Notes: generated from the sequence alone by a model not told the origin. A stretch of 34,236 nucleotides of DNA from Xanthomonas pisi DSM 18956 (GCF_001010415.1 NZ_JPLE01000056.1:1-34236); one strand, 5' to 3'; positions 8,047-17,234 are shown, counted from the first letter of the stretch. Made by a program: numbers and translations.

Positions 8047-8737
8047 GGCGGCAGCTCGTTGAGGAAGGCGCGGGGAACTGACCGGGGCGCAGGGACGACA
8101 CTGCACTGCAGCGTGCGTCGCAGGGGATGCGCAAGGCCATTGGCACAGTCCGCCTACGGCCCATGACGGCGTTGATGCAGCATAGCCGCTTGCGTCTCCG
8201 CGGGCAGCGCCGACCTGCACTGGCACATGCATGCCGGCGAACAGCCGTGCGCAACGGCGTCCAGCAGTTGCCAGTACCAAGGGGCGCCCCCTGTTGGCCT
8301 TGCTTCCAAGAGCAACTGACAAAACGACTGCGCTCCCCGCCAGGCCGGCGCGGCCGGTGCTCGGTGCGGCATGTACCACGCGTGCACTGCGGTTGCTCCG
8401 CGCCGCCCACGCCCACCTGACGACTGCTCGCTACGTTTCGTTGGCCGCTCGGCGGCGGAACGACATGGCGCGTCGGCGACCCTGCGACACGAAGCCTCGG
8501 CAGTCGCGTCGATCATTGCGCGACGATCCATGCACCGTTGGCCGTCGCATCGATCGGTGCGCCTGCGTTGTGCGGGGCATGCCGCCCCAACGAGCGCCTA
8601 CGCGCGATAACAGATGCAGGTACGACACTGCACGACGCACAGCGGCAGTGGCCGCGACAAGCTGCGTTGCACGAAGATGATCGACGACGCGCACGGGGTT
8701 GGGATCCATCCGGCCGCTGGCACGTCCTACAACGACA
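8047..8737. other. Gene-free stretch upstream of the GH10 gene
   Basis: About 690 bp without a credible gene lies between the start of the xylanase gene and the terminator of the unknown secreted-protein gene. Open frames here have no family similarity and overlap a palindromic repeat (8306-8455). The part next to 8046 should hold the xylanase promoter; I found no perfect xyl-box in it. Confidence 0.5.
8306..8455 (-). repeat. Palindromic MITE-like repeat, copy A
   Basis: About 150 bp whose two ends are imperfect inverted repeats of each other (left aagagcaactgacaaaacg; right, read on the other strand, ccgagcggccaacgaaacg). The interior (gcggccggtgctcgg, then gcatgtaccac, then cactgcggtt, then ctccgcgcc) matches copy B at 24644-24796 in inverted orientation, clearly but with many substitutions. 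No transposase lies inside. It looks like a non-autonomous mobile or REP-type element of the genome. Confidence 0.8.
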
Positions 8738-8771
8738 AACGCCCGGGAAGGCCAAGACCTTCCCGGGCGTT
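8738..8771 (-). terminator. Rho-independent terminator of the secreted-protein gene
   Basis: A perfect 14-bp stem (AACGCCCGGGAAGG with its complement) around a six-base loop begins ten bases beyond the stop codon at 8781. On the minus strand it is followed by gtttgtcgttg. It should end the transcript of the gene at 8781-9827. Confidence 0.85.
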
Positions 8772-8780
8772 GAACACGCA

Positions 8781-9827
8781 TCAGTTGCGCTGGGTGAAGC
8801 TGATGCGCGGCGACGAACCGCCGGAGGCAGTGCAGCTGCCGAGGGTCAGGTTGTTCTGCTCGAACGTGGTGCCGGCGTTGCCCAGACACGTCGGGGCATT
8901 GGTCGTGCCGTCGTTGACGGCCACGTTCACGGTAACGCTCGAGCCGCGATTGAACGACACCACCGGATTGACGCTGCCGTTGCCGAAGATATTGAACTCG
9001 GACTGCCGCCAGATCTTGTTGATGTTCAACGTCGAGGCGGGCTGGTTCACGCTATAGGCCTGGCCGTTGACCGAGAACGAGACGGTGTCCACGCCACCAG
9101 CGGTCGCCGAGCCCGTCAGCTTGATGCTACCGATGTTCTTCACCGCCACCAGCGGTGCGTCCACTGCGTCGCTGTTGCGATAACAGGCGTTCTGGTCGGG
9201 ATAGGCATACCAGCCGGACGGACAGCCGACCGCGTTGTACTGCGAGGCGCTTCCGGCAAAGAACCAGTCCTGGATGAAGGCGATCGGAGTGCGGCCATTG
9301 CTGGCGTCGCCGTCACCATCGGTGGAGTAGATGAACTGCTCCCAGGTCTGGCACGTGGAGTAACCGAACTGCGAGCAGGTGGTGGGATTACTGGCGATGT
9401 CGGTATTGATCTGCAACGAATAGTCGGCCACGCCGGTGGTTACGCCGCTTACGCTCGGGAACGAGCCGACGGTAGAGCGCATGGACTTGCCGGTACGTGC
9501 AGCGTAGTCGGTGCCGTTACCGACCGTGAAGGCACCATCGGTACGCGCGGTGGTGGTGCGGCCGTTGCCATTGGTGACGGCCGGTGGTACCGACACGAAC
9601 TTGGGTGGCGCCGCGCAACGTGTCGCCTGCCAGCCGTTGTTGGGGAACGCCGAGCGGAAGCAACCCTCCATCGACGGCGCTTGCTGTTGGATCGTCGCTT
9701 CCCAGGACGACATGGCCTCGGCGCGGCCGGCGGCGGTGATGGCCGGGCTTTGCGTCGCGGCCCCTGCGCTGGCCACACTTCCGATGATGCAGGCAACGAG
9801 CACTGACTGTGATCCGAACTTCTTCAT
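8781..9827 (-). CDS. Secreted cysteine-containing protein of unknown function in the xylan locus
   Basis: The 348-aa protein starts at ATG 9827 with AAGGA upstream and has a signal peptide (MKKFGSQSVLVACIIGSVASAG). The mature part is rich in Thr, Ser, Asn and Gly with beta-strand pattern. A central block (YSLQINTDIA ... CSQFGYSTCQTWEQFIYS ... AFIQDWFF ... CPSGWYAY ... CYRNS) has paired cysteines likely to form disulfides, and the C-terminal third (SIKLTGSATAGGVDTVSFSV onward) reads as a beta-sandwich. I do not recognise a catalytic motif. A lectin- or adhesin-like extracellular protein is a guess from composition. It has its own strong terminator, so it forms a separate unit inside the xylan cluster. 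Confidence 0.8.
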   Translation of the reverse strand: MKKFGSQSVLVACIIGSVASAGAATQSPAITAAGRAEAMSSWEATIQQQAPSMEGCFRSAFPNNGWQATRCAAPPKFVSVPPAVTNGNGRTTTARTDGAFTVGNGTDYAARTGKSMRSTVGSFPSVSGVTTGVADYSLQINTDIASNPTTCSQFGYSTCQTWEQFIYSTDGDGDASNGRTPIAFIQDWFFAGSASQYNAVGCPSGWYAYPDQNACYRNSDAVDAPLVAVKNIGSIKLTGSATAGGVDTVSFSVNGQAYSVNQPASTLNINKIWRQSEFNIFGNGSVNPVVSFNRGSSVTVNVAVNDGTTNAPTCLGNAGTTFEQNNLTLGSCTASGGSSPRISFTQRN

Positions 9828-10278
9828 TTCCGTTCCTTATGAAGGTGGAGTAACCGATCTTCCTCGCACGGCCAGGCCGGCCATGCGCCACCCAGAAGTG
9901 ATGTCCTGGAAAGCGAAGTCGACAATTCGGTAAACGCGCCAACTTCGGGCTCTGTCACGTTCTCGTGTTAAGCGCGCATACCCGTAGCGTCGATGCTGCG
10001 TGACGGCATTGCGCAATTCGAGCTGCGGTTGCGCGCGGGCGGCACTTCCACCGTTGCCATGAGCGGTAGAGAACTGCGTGCTTCGATGGCGCCCTGCGGC
10101 GCACAGGTGCTCAAGCGGACTCCATCACGCAAGCTTCGTGACGAGCGGCTTTCATTGCACGGTTGCCACGGCATGGCCGGCTGATCTGGACGCACCCAAG
10201 TAACGTCCGCCTGTCTAGCGAAGTGCTGTCATTACCGCTGCCTGCAAGCGAGTGACTGACAGGTCATGCGCACTGCCG
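9828..10278. other. Intergenic between secreted-protein and GH2 genes
   Basis: This 451-bp stretch must hold the promoter of the secreted-protein gene at 9827 and the 3' region of the GH2 gene. No gene with recognisable features is present on either strand, and I saw no perfect xyl-box or strong terminator. Confidence 0.4.
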
Positions 10279-12996
10279 TCACTGCACCACGATCTGCGCC
10301 TGCGCGGCGTCCAGGCTGTCCGACTCCACATGCAGCGTGATGGTGCCACGCGCGCCGGGCTTGGCACGCACGATCGCCAGGCACAACCCGTTGAACGCGT
10401 TGCGCTGCGGCGCAGCGAAGGATTCCAGGTTGGTGGGATCGCCGTTGTCGGTGGCGACCAGCTCGCCCGGGCCGTCGACCCGAAACCGCAGGCGATCGCC
10501 GGCAGTGGGCGCAGGACGTCCATCACGGTCCAGCAGCCGCACGGTGACGAAGCTCAGATCGCGGCCGTCGCCACGGATGTTGCTGCGGTCGGGCGTGGCC
10601 TGCATGCGCGCGGCAGTGCCGGCGGTTTGCACCCGATCGCTGGCCCACGGCTTGCCGTCCTTGTACGCCTGCACGCGCAGCTCGCCGGGTTGGTACAGCA
10701 CATCGTCCCAGCGCAACCGGTACTGCAACGTGCCCTTGCGCTTACGGCCTTGCGAAACGCCATTGACGAACAGCTCGGCCTCGTCGCCGGAGGTGAACAC
10801 ATGCACCGGCGTCATCTGGCCCTCGCGCCCGGGCCAGCTCCAGTGCGGCAACAAATGGGCCATCGGCAGGTCGGGGCGCCAACGCGATTGATACAGCCAG
10901 TAGCGGTCCTTTGGAAACCCGGCCAGATCGAAGATGCCGGAGTAGGAACTGCGCGAGCTGTAGTACGGCGTGGGCTCACCCAGATAATCGAAGCCGGTCC
11001 AGACGAACTCGCCGGCAACATACGGATGCTGGTCCTGTGCGGCGAACACCTTGTCGGCGCTGGAGCCGAAGTCCACCGCATGCAGTTCGTAGGCGCTGAC
11101 CTGGTGCGCGACCGAGTCGCCGCCGCGGCCATCGCGCACCGGCGCGCTGGTGTCCGGCGTCACCGGAAACAGATACACGCCGCGGCTGCTCAACGCCGAA
11201 GCGGTCTCGCTGCTGATGATGGCCTTGTGCGGAAACTTGCTGTGAAACGCAGGATACTGCGGCTGTTTGCGGATACGCTCGGTGCCTGCGAATTCCGGTG
11301 CGTCGCGGATGCCTTCGCCCTGGTAATTGAGGCTGATGACATCCAGCGCAGCCGGTAGCGGCATGTCCGGGGAGGCGTAGTTCATCGCCACCGTGGCCGG
11401 CCGCGACGGATCTTCGTCATGCACGATCGCATGCAGGGTGCGTGCGATCGCCGCGCCCTGCTCGCCGGTGTATTGCTCGCCGACTTCGTTGCCGACGCTC
11501 CACAGCATCACCGAGGGATGATTGCGGTCGCGCCGCAGCATCGCACGCAGGTCCGGCTCGTGCCATTGCCCAAACACCAGATGGAAATCCAGCGGGGTCT
11601 TCTTCATCTCCCAACTGTCGAATACCTCGTCCACCACCAGCAGGCCCATGCGGTCGGTGAGTTCCAGCAGCTCCGGCGCGGGCGGGTTATGGCTCATACG
11701 GATGGCGTTGGCGCCCATCTGCTGCAGCAACTGCAGCTGTCGCTCGGCGGCGCGCACATTGAACGCAGCACCGAGCGCGCCAAGGTCGTGATGGTTGTTC
11801 ACCCCACGAATCGGCACATGCTCGCCATTGACCAGCAGGCCCTTGTCGGCATCGAACACGATGCTGCGGATACCGAACGGGGTCCGATACCGATCCACCA
11901 CCTGCCCCTGTTGGCGCACCTCGGTCACCGCGACATAGCGATGCGGCTGCTGGGTCGGCGGCGGGCCCCACAGGCGTGGTGCGTCGATCTGCACGCGACC
12001 CTGCACGCGGGCGCTGCCAACGGCAGGTACGGCAACCTGCGTTGCGGGAATCTGCGCGACCGCCTCGCCGCTGGGGTTGCCGCTTGCCGCGTCGAGCACG
12101 TAGATGGCAGTGCTGACCTGCGCCTGCGCGGCAGTGCGCGCGGCGTTGTCCAACGTGACTGCCAGGTGGATCTGTGCCGATGCCGCCGATACCTGGGGCG
12201 TGGTGAGCTGCGTGCCCCACTGCGCGACATGCAGCGGCGCGGTCTTGGTGAGCCAGACATGGCGATACAGCCCGCCACCGGGATACCAGCGCGCCGAGTC
12301 GGGTGGATTGTCCAGACGGATCGCCAGCTGGTTGCGTGCACCGACAATCGCATACGGCGTCAGATCCACACGCCAGGAGCTGTAGCCGTAAGGCCAGCCG
12401 CCGACCAGCTTGCCGTTGAGCCAGACCGTGGCATAGGACATGGCACCGTCCAGATCGAGAAACAGCGAGCGGCCACGATCGCCGGCCGGAATGTCCAGGG
12501 TCTTGCGATACCAGCCAATGCCCCAGCTGGGCAGGCGCCCCATGCCGCCGTACGGACCGTCGGCCAGAAACGGCCCGGCAATGGCCCAGTCGTGCGGCAG
12601 ATCCACGGTTTGCCAGTGGCTGTCGTCGAAGTGCGGCTGCACATAGGCCACGCCATGACCCGGATTGCCCGGCGGGCGTCGATGCCGCTGCGCCGGGTCG
12701 GCAATCAGTGCGTTGGCGGTTGGCAGAATCCACGGCTTGAGCACGTCCTTGGCCGATGGATGTACCTGCTGCGCCTGATCCGGGCGTGCATCGGCCACCT
12801 TGCCGTCTTCGCTGCGCACCACCTGCGGACGCGCGTCGTAATCGAGCAGCACCGTATTTCCCGGTGGGTCGCCACGCTGAAAGCGCCATTGCGCGTCGAG
12901 CGACACACGCTCGCGTGGCGCGTCGCTTTGTGCGGTGGCCTGCAGCGGAGCCAGTGCAACGCCGGCGCAGGTCATGACGGCGCAGATCAGGCGCAT
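10279..12996 (-). CDS. Exported GH2 glycosidase (beta-galactosidase-like)
   Basis: The 905-aa protein starts at ATG 12996 with a signal peptide (MRLICAVMTCAGVALAPLQATA). Order of domains: N-terminal jelly-roll sugar-binding domain (about 105-275, with LPHDWAI and WYRKTLDIP), an Ig-like linker (about 280-405), the TIM barrel (about 405-700) with GVNNHHDLG, RMSHNPP, WSVGNEVGEQ (acid/base near Glu504) and GEFVWTGFDYLGEP (nucleophile near Glu663), then a DUF4982-like and a C-terminal Ig-like domain. GH2 covers beta-galactosidase, beta-glucuronidase and beta-mannosidase; fusions of this architecture are usually called beta-galactosidases. Between uxaC and xylanases, it may remove galactosyl or uronyl side chains from xylan; this is inference. 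An insertion at residues about 50-110 separates the usual N-terminal strands. Confidence 0.88.
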   Translation of the reverse strand: MRLICAVMTCAGVALAPLQATAQSDAPRERVSLDAQWRFQRGDPPGNTVLLDYDARPQVVRSEDGKVADARPDQAQQVHPSAKDVLKPWILPTANALIADPAQRHRRPPGNPGHGVAYVQPHFDDSHWQTVDLPHDWAIAGPFLADGPYGGMGRLPSWGIGWYRKTLDIPAGDRGRSLFLDLDGAMSYATVWLNGKLVGGWPYGYSSWRVDLTPYAIVGARNQLAIRLDNPPDSARWYPGGGLYRHVWLTKTAPLHVAQWGTQLTTPQVSAASAQIHLAVTLDNAARTAAQAQVSTAIYVLDAASGNPSGEAVAQIPATQVAVPAVGSARVQGRVQIDAPRLWGPPPTQQPHRYVAVTEVRQQGQVVDRYRTPFGIRSIVFDADKGLLVNGEHVPIRGVNNHHDLGALGAAFNVRAAERQLQLLQQMGANAIRMSHNPPAPELLELTDRMGLLVVDEVFDSWEMKKTPLDFHLVFGQWHEPDLRAMLRRDRNHPSVMLWSVGNEVGEQYTGEQGAAIARTLHAIVHDEDPSRPATVAMNYASPDMPLPAALDVISLNYQGEGIRDAPEFAGTERIRKQPQYPAFHSKFPHKAIISSETASALSSRGVYLFPVTPDTSAPVRDGRGGDSVAHQVSAYELHAVDFGSSADKVFAAQDQHPYVAGEFVWTGFDYLGEPTPYYSSRSSYSGIFDLAGFPKDRYWLYQSRWRPDLPMAHLLPHWSWPGREGQMTPVHVFTSGDEAELFVNGVSQGRKRKGTLQYRLRWDDVLYQPGELRVQAYKDGKPWASDRVQTAGTAARMQATPDRSNIRGDGRDLSFVTVRLLDRDGRPAPTAGDRLRFRVDGPGELVATDNGDPTNLESFAAPQRNAFNGLCLAIVRAKPGARGTITLHVESDSLDAAQAQIVVQ

Positions 12997-13130
12997 GGCG
13001 TTGCGCCACGCGTCAGCGCGCGGTGATCGTGCGAGGCTCAAAAGGTCAGCCTCTGCGCTTGCCTGAGGGGTGACCTTGCACGCCGATGTCGGTGTCGTAC
13101 CCACATCGCACACCCAGCGCAACGGCTGCA
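12997..13130. other. Short spacer between uxaC and the GH2 gene
   Basis: The 134-bp gap separates two genes read in the same direction. It could allow a separate promoter for the GH2 gene; no clear element was recognised. Confidence 0.35.
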
Positions 13131-14552
13131 TCACAGCTTGTAGGCCTGCTTGGGCAGCCGATACGCAAGATCCATCGCCACCTCCACCGCTTCGTCTTCC
13201 TCCAGCCGGTGCTCGGCAACCAGCTTGGCCAGGAACGCGCTGTCCACGCGCCGTGCCACGTCGTGGCGGGCCGGGATCGACAGGAAGGCACGCGTATCGT
13301 CGTTGAAGCCCACCGTGTTGTAGAAGCCGGCACTGGCCAGGGTCTGCTCGCGGAACCGCCACATACCCTCCGGCGCGTCATGGAACCACCAGGCCGGGCC
13401 CAGCAGCAGCGACGGGTAATGGCCGGCCAGTGGCGCCAGTTCGCGGCTGTAGCTGGTCTCGTCCAGGGTGAACACGATCAGGCGCAGACGCGGGTCGTTG
13501 CCGTAGCGATCCAGCAGGGGTTTGAGCGCATGCACATAGTCGGTGCGCATCGGAATGTCGGCGCCCTTGTCGCGCCCGTAGCGTGCGAACAGCGACCGGT
13601 TGTGATTGCGAAAGCAACCCAGATGCAGCTGCATCACCAGGCCATCGTCCAGGCTCATCGCCGCCATTTCGGTCAGCACCTGCGCGCGGAACAGCTCGGC
13701 CTGTTCCGGGGTTGCAGCGCCACGCACCACGGTCTCGAACAGGCGCTGCGCCTGACCCGGCGACAGGTCGGCGGTGGCGGCGCTGGGATGCCCGTGATCG
13801 GTGGAGGTTGCGCCGTGCGCGGCGAAAAATGCACGGCGTTGTCGATGCGCGCGTAGATAGCCTTGCCAGCTCAACACGTCTTCTCCGGTGAGCGCACCAA
13901 ACTGCTGCAGCGCACCTGCAAACTGCTCATGCTCCGGATCCACCACCGGGTCCGGGCGGTACGCGGTCACCACGCGGCCGGCCCAGCCACTGTCGCGAAT
14001 GGCTGCGTGATGCTGCAGCGTGTCCAGCGGCGATTCGGTGGTGGCGATCACCTCGATATTGAAACGCTCGAACAGCGCGCGCGGGCGAAAGCCAGGCGTC
14101 TGCAGCGCTGCAGTGATGTGGTCGTAGTAATGATCGGCGGTGCCAGCATCCAGGCGGATGCGCAGATCGAAGACGGTGTGGAAGACATGATTGAGCCAGA
14201 TCGCCGAAGGCGTGCCCCGCAGCAAGGTGAAGTGCCCGGCAAATACGCGCCACGCCGCGCGCGGATCCACCGGTGCGCGCGTGCCATCGGCGCGCGGAAT
14301 GCCCAGCGCATCCAGGTCGATCCCCTGGCTGTACAGCATGCGGAATACGTAGTGATCGGGTACCAGCAACAGCTCGGTGGCATTGGCGAACGCGGCATCG
14401 GTCGCAAACCAGGCCGGGTCGGTGTGGCCGTGCGGGCTGATGATGGGCAGCGTGGCGATCTGCGCATACACCCGGCGCGCGATCGCCCGCGTACCGGGGT
14501 CGGCCGGCAACAGGCGGTCGTCGTGCAAGGTCAACGGCAAGGAGGTAGACAT
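13131..14552 (-). CDS. uxaC: Glucuronate (uronate) isomerase
   Basis: The 473-aa protein has the uronate isomerase signature throughout: LHDDRLLPADPGTRAIARRVYAQ at the start, PIISPHGHTDPAWF with the metal-binding HGH, TLLRGTPSAIWLNHVF, ATTESPLDTLQHH, LQLHLGCFRNHN, DTLDETSY-like LIVFTLDETSYSREL and the C-terminal GFNDDTRAFLSIPARHDVARR. UxaC converts D-glucuronate to D-fructuronate in the cytosol, feeding UxuB. The length fits the family. Start at ATG 14552 (MSTSLPLTL) agrees with the family N-terminus although no strong ribosome-binding site is visible; the 47-bp gap after the xylanase gene suggests translation from the exuT-led operon. Confidence 0.96.
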   Translation of the reverse strand: MSTSLPLTLHDDRLLPADPGTRAIARRVYAQIATLPIISPHGHTDPAWFATDAAFANATELLLVPDHYVFRMLYSQGIDLDALGIPRADGTRAPVDPRAAWRVFAGHFTLLRGTPSAIWLNHVFHTVFDLRIRLDAGTADHYYDHITAALQTPGFRPRALFERFNIEVIATTESPLDTLQHHAAIRDSGWAGRVVTAYRPDPVVDPEHEQFAGALQQFGALTGEDVLSWQGYLRAHRQRRAFFAAHGATSTDHGHPSAATADLSPGQAQRLFETVVRGAATPEQAELFRAQVLTEMAAMSLDDGLVMQLHLGCFRNHNRSLFARYGRDKGADIPMRTDYVHALKPLLDRYGNDPRLRLIVFTLDETSYSRELAPLAGHYPSLLLGPAWWFHDAPEGMWRFREQTLASAGFYNTVGFNDDTRAFLSIPARHDVARRVDSAFLAKLVAEHRLEEDEAVEVAMDLAYRLPKQAYKL

Positions 14553-14599
14553 GGGGTCGGGACACCGAACAAGACGGGATGGGTGGTGCGGCGCCTGCG

Positions 14600-15592
14600 T
14601 CAGGGCGCAGGCGTGCCGGGGTGGGCGGCAACGTAATCGCGCAACCAGGTCAGCGCCGGGCGCTCGCTGCCGTCGCCACGCACCAGATAGGCCGCTTCCT
14701 TGTCGCGCCACAGGCCGGGACGGAATCCCCACAGCGTGATGCCGCGCACCGCCGGGTGCTCCCAGAAAATTGGAAACACGCGCTGGTAATCGGCCAGCTG
14801 CTGCGCATCGCTTGGACCATCGAGGTCGAATTCGGTGATGTAGATCGGCAAGCCAGTGGCGGCCAGTGCATCCAGATTGGTGCGATGCACCGACATCGCC
14901 ACATTCGATTTGGTCTCGAACGCATGCTCCTGGAGACCGATCGCATCGATCAGTCGCTCGCGCTGCAGCAACCGCACGATCTGCAGATACTTCTGCGTGG
15001 CCTGCGCGTTGTTGGTGATGCTGTAGTCGTTGATCATCAGCTTGGTCTGCGGAAAGTGCTGGCGCGCAAGCCGAAACGACTGCAATACCCACTCCCAGCC
15101 GCTCTGCCCATCGCCGCCGAGCGCCTGCAGATAATTGCCGCCACCGGTGTCGTCCTTGCTGGGCGGGTCGTTGAGCGGCTCGTTGACCACCTCCAGCAGG
15201 TCGATATCCGGGTAGCGCTCGGCCACGGCGGAAAACCACTGTTCGATCTCGCGGCGCTGCTCGGCCGGGCGCAAGGTCTTGATCCATTCCGGCTGCTGAT
15301 TGCCCCACACCATCACATGCATCTGGAACGGCATGCCGTTGGCTTTTGCGAACCGGTAGGCGGTATCCAGCGCGCGCCAGTCCATCTGGTCCCGCACCGC
15401 TTCCACCGTGCCCCACTTGCCACCATTTTCCGGAGTGAGCTTGTTCCAGTACTGCGCAAAACCCTGCGCCTGTTGCGGGCTGTAGGCGCTACCCAGAAAC
15501 TTGGCCGCGCCCGCGGCCAGCGGCGCAGCCTGCGCAACCGATGCAATGCTTGCCGCCAGCAACAGTCCGATTCTCGCGATGTGCAGGTACAT
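14600..15592 (-). CDS. Secreted GH10 endo-1,4-beta-xylanase, short form
   Basis: The 330-aa protein starts at ATG 15592, preceded by GAGGG, with a signal peptide (MYLHIARIGLLLAASIASVAQA). GH10 landmarks are YWNKLTPENGGKW, MHVMVWGNQQPEW, LLEVVNEPLND with acid/base Glu138, MINDYSIT, DAIGLQEHAFETK and ITEFDLDG with nucleophile Glu254, closing with GITLWGFRPGLWR. The substrate-binding pattern (VMVWGNQQPEW instead of HTLVWHNQ) marks a distinct GH10 subgroup from the enzyme at 6862-8046. It starts nine bases after the exuT stop, so the two are almost certainly cotranscribed. Probable role is cutting xylan or xylo-oligosaccharides in the periplasm or outside. Confidence 0.93.
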   Translation of the reverse strand: MYLHIARIGLLLAASIASVAQAAPLAAGAAKFLGSAYSPQQAQGFAQYWNKLTPENGGKWGTVEAVRDQMDWRALDTAYRFAKANGMPFQMHVMVWGNQQPEWIKTLRPAEQRREIEQWFSAVAERYPDIDLLEVVNEPLNDPPSKDDTGGGNYLQALGGDGQSGWEWVLQSFRLARQHFPQTKLMINDYSITNNAQATQKYLQIVRLLQRERLIDAIGLQEHAFETKSNVAMSVHRTNLDALAATGLPIYITEFDLDGPSDAQQLADYQRVFPIFWEHPAVRGITLWGFRPGLWRDKEAAYLVRGDGSERPALTWLRDYVAAHPGTPAP

Positions 15593-15601
15593 GGTGATCC
15601 C

Positions 15602-16912
15602 TCAGGAAGATGGAGGCGTGACGGTGGCCGCAGGCAGCTGCGCCGGCCGCAGCTGCGGCACCAGCGCATGCACGAGCGCCAATGCCAGCAGATAGGCCGA
15701 GCCGGCCATCAGAAACACCGGCACGTAGCTGCCGGTGGCCTGCAGTAAAAACCCGATGAAGGTGGCAATCAACATGCCGCCCACTGCGCCGGCAAATCCG
15801 CCGATCCCCACCACGGTGGCCACCGCATGGCGTGGAAACATGTCCGAGGGCAGCGTGAACAGATTGGCCGACCACCCCTGGTGCGCGGCGGTGGCCAGCC
15901 CGATCAGCCCCACCGCGACCCACAAGTTGTCTGCGCGTGCAGCGAACACGATCGGCACCACCGCCACCGCGCAGAGCAGCATCGCGGTCTTGCGCGCGCG
16001 GTTGACGCTCCAGCCGCGCGCGATGAAACGCCCCGCCATCCAGCCACCGGCGATGCTGCCGATATCGGCCAGCACGAAGATCACGATCAGTGGCGCACCC
16101 AGCTGCAGCAGACTCAAGCCGTACTCGGCGTGCAGGAACTTGGGCAGCCAGAACAGGAAGAACCACCAGATCGGGTCGGTCATGAACTTGCCCAGCACGA
16201 ACGCCCAGGCCTGGCGATGCCGCAGCACCTGCAGCCACGACAGCCGCGTTTGCACCGGTTCGTGCGCATCGCTGCGGATATGCGCAAGTTCCGCTGTCGA
16301 TAGGCCCGGTTGTTGTTCGGGCGGGTGGTAGCTGCACCACCACACCACCAGCCAGGTGGCGCTCAATACGCCGGTGAACAGGAATGCCGCCTGCCAGCCC
16401 CAGGCAGTGGCGATCACCGGCACCAGCAGCGGCGCGACGATGGCACCGATGTTGGAGCCGGAATTGAAGATGCCGGTGGCCAGCGCGCGCTCGCGTCGCG
16501 GGAACCATTCGGCCACGGTCTTGAGCGCGGCGGGAAAGTTGCCCGACTCGCCCAGCCCCAGGAAGAACCGCGCAATCGCAAAGCCCACCACGCTGGTCGC
16601 CAGCGCATGGCCCATCGCCGCCAGACTCCACACGCCGATCGCCAGCGCATAGCCCAGCCGCGTCCCGAAGCGGTCGATCACCGCTCCGCTGCACAACAGG
16701 CCCAGTGCATAGGCGGCCTGGAACGCGGTGACGATGTAGCCGTACTGGATCTCGTTCCAGCCGATCTGCGTCTGCAAAAACGGCGCCAGTACGCCCAGCA
16801 CCTGGCGGTCCACATAGTTGATGGTGGTTGCAGCCAGCAGCAGCGCGCAGACCCGCCAACGCACCCGCCCCAGGCGCGCGCCGGCAGCGTCGGCCGCAGG
16901 CATATCGCTCAC
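15602..16912 (-). CDS. MFS hexuronate transporter (ExuT-like)
   Basis: The protein (436 aa from the GTG at 16912) is a 12-helix major facilitator of the anion:cation symporter group. The first helix ends in TINYVDRQVLGVLAPFLQ, followed by FQAAYALGLL and the loop DRFGTRLGYALAIGVWSLAAMGHA; a second-half signature is GGWMAGRFIARGWSVNRARK. ExuT-type members import glucuronate/galacturonate with protons across the inner membrane. The start at GTG 16912 is preferred because AGGGG lies eight bases upstream; ATG 16903 and ATG 16948 are alternatives. It heads the leftward operon with the short GH10 gene and uxaC, and one xyl-box-like palindrome lies about 160 bp upstream. Substrate is inferred from the neighbours. 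Confidence 0.9.
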   Translation of the reverse strand: MSDMPAADAAGARLGRVRWRVCALLLAATTINYVDRQVLGVLAPFLQTQIGWNEIQYGYIVTAFQAAYALGLLCSGAVIDRFGTRLGYALAIGVWSLAAMGHALATSVVGFAIARFFLGLGESGNFPAALKTVAEWFPRRERALATGIFNSGSNIGAIVAPLLVPVIATAWGWQAAFLFTGVLSATWLVVWWCSYHPPEQQPGLSTAELAHIRSDAHEPVQTRLSWLQVLRHRQAWAFVLGKFMTDPIWWFFLFWLPKFLHAEYGLSLLQLGAPLIVIFVLADIGSIAGGWMAGRFIARGWSVNRARKTAMLLCAVAVVPIVFAARADNLWVAVGLIGLATAAHQGWSANLFTLPSDMFPRHAVATVVGIGGFAGAVGGMLIATFIGFLLQATGSYVPVFLMAGSAYLLALALVHALVPQLRPAQLPAATVTPPSS

Positions 16913-17071
16913 GGGCGCAGCCCCTGCAAGCGCACAACCGCCGCGCATGCGCACTGGCGCGTGCTGCGATAGCTCGCAACATTGGCGGGCGCATGCAGCA
17001 TCTCGCTTGCGCGTTGTCCGGTTCGGATCATCGACCACTGCACCTGCACGAAGGTGGCCTTGCGCCACGGG

Positions 17072-17085
17072 TGATAGCGCTACCA
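17072..17085 (-). promoter_or_regulatory. xyl-box-like operator upstream of the hexuronate operon
   Basis: Read on the minus strand the site is TGGTAGCGCTATCA, one base different from the 14-base palindrome TGGTAGCGCTAACA known as the binding motif of LacI-family XylR regulators in Xanthomonas and Caulobacter. It lies about 160 bp upstream of the transporter start. Binding here is inferred from sequence only; no xylR gene is in the window. Confidence 0.8.
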
Positions 17086-17220
17086 TTACCATGCCATCGG
17101 CCTAAATCCATCGCGCACTGCAGCACGCGGCAACCGTTCGTCAGCATGTCCGGCCGCACGACAACGCCAATGCGCCATGCCCCGGCAACTATGCTGCCCT
17201 GCAGCGTGATGTTCCGAATT

Positions 17221-17234
17221 TGGTAGCGCTAACA
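17221..17234 (+). promoter_or_regulatory. xyl-box operator upstream of the TonB-dependent receptor
   Basis: The sequence TGGTAGCGCTAACA matches the 14-base xyl-box exactly as I know it. It lies 124 bp upstream of the receptor's GTG start codon. It is the best operator candidate in the window. Confidence 0.88.

Noticed and set aside
8127..8680. Several overlapping plus-strand frames upstream of the GH10 gene
   Set aside because: No domain, signal or ribosome-binding site; they overlap the palindromic element.
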